From assembly GCF_000720475.1 (NCBI RefSeq), contig NZ_JOAP01000001.1:382988-446987 (forward strand): DNA of 64,000 nucleotides. The letters are read 5' to 3'. Of this stretch, positions 62,385 to 64,000 are shown piece by piece. Below the pieces are notes generated by a model that was not told the DNA's origin, searched no databases, and was given only the letters and a program-made list of their open reading frames with translations. Position 1 is the stretch's first letter. Every line of letters starts with the position of its first letter. The stretch comes from Streptomyces aureocirculatus (GTDB lineage Bacteria; Actinomycetota; Actinomycetes; Streptomycetales; Streptomycetaceae). The position numbers and the translations under genes were made by a program.

Positions 62385-62847
62385 CAGTGCTTCGGGCGTC
62401 TGGGGGGGGCGGCGGCGTGCCGCTCCACTGTCGGAGGATCCCGATCAGTACGTCGCGGGCGCTCACTGGGTCTGCCCTCCCTCGAGCTTCGTCGAGGATG
62501 AGTGCGGCGGCCTGCTTGGCGGACAGCAGCCCGTTCCGCTCGGACACGGCGCGGCGGATCCGCTCCGCCTCGGCCGTGTGGCCATGGGCGTCGAGCAGCT
62601 CAGCGGCGTGCTTGCCGCGCATGCCCCGCCGGGTCTTGACGGCGTCGAGGACGAGGCGGACGGCCGGGTTGCCGTCAATCCGGGCCTGGTCCCATGCGGC
62701 AGTACGTCCTCGGTGCACCTGGGAATTGCGGGCGCGGGTGCCGTCGTGGCTCGTGCACAGTTCGCCGGCCGCCGAGCCGCAGTCCGGGCAGGTGATGGCG
62801 AGTGGCGGCAGGTTCTCCCGCTGCCAGTCGTTCGGGGTGAGGTCCAT
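62272..62847 (-). CDS. Phage-type zinc-finger protein
   Basis: A 191-residue frame. Near the N-terminus is CPDCGSAAGELCTSHDGTRA followed by NSQVHRGR, a Cys/His pattern seen in small actinobacteriophage zinc-binding proteins. A helical domain follows (about residues 65-140). After the C8 tract the frame becomes Arg-rich and non-coding-like, so the true C-terminus is probably in another frame. The start ATG overlaps the previous stop (TGATG). Confidence 0.6.
   Translation of the reverse strand: MDLTPNDWQRENLPPLAITCPDCGSAAGELCTSHDGTRARNSQVHRGRTAAWDQARIDGNPAVRLVLDAVKTRRGMRGKHAAELLDAHGHTAEAERIRRAVSERNGLLSAKQAAALILDEARGRADPVSARDVLIGILRQWSGTPPPPPDARSTGGGFRRRVAARVVREDPRGRHREGLVGVGCSLRGPRR
62402..62409. 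repeat. G8 homopolymer tract
   Basis: Eight consecutive G residues at the point where coding-like sequence changes frame between the 62272 and 61308 genes. Such a tract is a hotspot for slippage in replication and for sequencing error. Confidence 0.9.
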
Positions 62848-63623
62848 CAGGCGTCGCCGCCCTTCTGCCTGGGCTTCCAGACGTTGGTCACCTTGTCATC
62901 CAGCACCACGGCGTCTTCGACATCCACGCGCAGCGGCACGGTGCCGTCGGGACGGACCAGCCGGTCTGCTGCGGAGTCGAGGTGCACGGAGACCCGGACG
63001 GCACCGGCCTCGTGGTCGAGGTAGACAAACACCAGGACGCCGTCGACCTGGACGTATGGGGGGTCGTTGTCGTCGGTCTGCGGGTGGAAGGTGGCGTCCC
63101 GATTCGCCTGCTCGCTCGCATCCTCATCAAGGAAGCGGTAGTCGAGCGGCACGATGCGGGTCCGTCCGCGCCTGGCGATATCCTCGGCGTAGAGGCTGTA
63201 TCCCTCATCCGGGCGGCTATCCCGCTCGGGCCCGTAGTAGAGTCGCACGGCCTCGCGGTCGTCGGTGGGCGGCTGCTCGGGGACACCTTCCTTACCAACG
63301 AGGTTGTCCCAGACCCCACGCACGTACGTGGCGAGATCAGCCAGCGCGGAGTCCTCATCATCATGGAGTGTCACCACGTCCTCGTGGCGGTCCCGGCGGC
63401 GCAGCACCCATGCCTGTCCTGCCGGGCGCGGACTGATGAAGGTCACTACTTCGGGGTGGGAAGACTCCTGGTCAGTATGTTCGGCGAGCAACAGATCGCG
63501 TGCGCGGTTGAGGGCGTCCTGCTGGTGCTCGGAAAGATCGCTGGGGTCGATGTCCTCCCACAGCTCCACAGCGGTCTTCACAAGGCACTCGATGTCCAGC
63601 GGGTTGAAGCGTGCGGCAATCAC
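62847..63623 (-). CDS. Acidic soluble protein of unknown function
   Basis: A 258-residue protein from GTG 63623, which has AAGGAGATT as ribosome-binding site. A central acidic region (HDDEDSALADLATYVRG) and a beta-rich C-terminal domain (YVQVDGVLVFVYLDHEAGAV). Its stop overlaps the next ATG (TGATG), so it forms an operon with the zinc-finger gene. No known family. Confidence 0.65.
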   Translation of the reverse strand: MIAARFNPLDIECLVKTAVELWEDIDPSDLSEHQQDALNRARDLLLAEHTDQESSHPEVVTFISPRPAGQAWVLRRRDRHEDVVTLHDDEDSALADLATYVRGVWDNLVGKEGVPEQPPTDDREAVRLYYGPERDSRPDEGYSLYAEDIARRGRTRIVPLDYRFLDEDASEQANRDATFHPQTDDNDPPYVQVDGVLVFVYLDHEAGAVRVSVHLDSAADRLVRPDGTVPLRVDVEDAVVLDDKVTNVWKPRQKGGDA

Positions 63624-63927
63624 GGGGAATCTCCTTGAGGGAGGTGTGGACCAGCTCCAGCGCTGACAATTGGCCTTACTCATTGCGAGGGGAACGGCGT
63701 GGTCGGCAGGGTTCTTGGGCGGGCTGGGCCGGTGGGTGAAGGGGTTACAGGCACCTCAGTGTTCGGTGCCCAACTTGCAGTCGAACGGGATCGGTCGCTT
63801 ACGGCCCTTGCGGCAGACGCGAGGACTCATGGCGTGCTCCATGGAGAGCGTCCTGGGATTCGTGAACCCGGCGGGCTAGGCCCTGTCCGGCGGATCATGT
63901 ATGGGCAGGGCTCGGTAGGTTGGCCGC
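63624..63927. other. Gap without a supported gene
   Basis: A short frame at 63670-63879 lacks a ribosome-binding site. GGCCCTGTCCGGCGGATCAT near 63880 reminded me of ends of Streptomyces IS5-family elements, but no partner repeat or transposase is seen. Confidence 0.3.
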
Positions 63928-64000
63928 ATGTCTTCTGCACTTGTTGTTGGTTACGAACCGCAAGCGATACCTGGCGTCGACGGAGAGGCTCTTCGTGCGG
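63928..64000 (+). CDS. Possible 5' end of a gene cut by the window edge
   Basis: ATG 63928 opens a frame (MSSALVVGYEPQAIPGVDGE...) that runs to the window end. Only 24 codons are visible, so it cannot be assigned. Confidence 0.3.
   Translation, partial: MSSALVVGYEPQAIPGVDGEALRA

Noticed and set aside
63670..63879. 69-codon plus-strand frame near the right edge
   Set aside because: No convincing ribosome-binding site and no recognisable domain; too weak to call.

Overview
The window is from a high-GC actinobacterium, most probably a Streptomyces. The evidence is the GC-rich third codon positions, the many GTG starts, leaderless-looking promoters, a maleylpyruvate-isomerase-family (mycothiol-type) protein, and -10 boxes of the TAGRRT kind. 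Species was not determined.

Region 1 (1-13.68 kb) is ordinary chromosome. It holds a truncated ROK regulator, an MFS permease, an MDMPI-family protein, a divergent MarR regulator/DHA2 efflux pair with a palindromic operator, a NarL-type two-component system whose kinase carries a 153-bp tandem repeat, a geranylgeranyl-reductase-like flavoprotein, an M20 dipeptidase, an ArsR-like regulator and a P-loop/NUDIX fusion protein.

Region 2 (13.68 kb to at least 51.5 kb, probably to the window end) is an integrative and conjugative element. A tyrosine integrase gene overlaps the start codon of the P-loop/NUDIX gene, so the junction lies near there. Two XRE-type regulators with AGCTAG repeats and divergent control DNA follow. 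A long plus-strand core then encodes a pilin-like protein, a bitopic envelope protein, a membrane-anchored lysozyme/CHAP hydrolase, four consecutive bitopic envelope proteins, a two-TM protein, a MobP2-like relaxase (H193/H195/H197), a Clp-like double AAA+ ATPase, a tail-anchored coiled-coil protein, a TraG/VirD4-type coupling protein, a 1848-residue protein that is a fused beta/beta-prime RNA polymerase, two unknown proteins and an HU-like protein. No VirB4 ATPase is visible. Both ATPase genes (Clp-like and TraG) carry in-frame LAGLIDADG inteins with the class 3 signature (HLW in block B, Cys in block F, Thr before the terminal HN).

The RNA polymerase is the most striking item. It has the beta GDK...HGNKG lysine motif, the beta PFSLISRRN segment, the beta-prime catalytic DFDGD loop, a bridge-helix-like segment and a trigger-loop-like segment, in the normal beta then beta-prime order in one chain. 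AT-rich gaps ahead of five gene groups share a GATAGRNT box, a candidate promoter signal for host or element polymerase.

A cargo patch (30.1-32.4 kb) has an intact ATP-grasp ligase beside a decayed SH3-like gene and an MFS remnant. Region 3 (51.5-63.6 kb) is a minus-strand accessory block: a Phd/RelE-like toxin-antitoxin pair, a LuxR-type regulator, a P-loop ATPase, and many small unknown genes, several with apparent frameshifts or in-frame stops. The far end of the element is not recognised inside the window.

All calls come from reading the sequence and from memory of protein families. No database search or alignment program was run.
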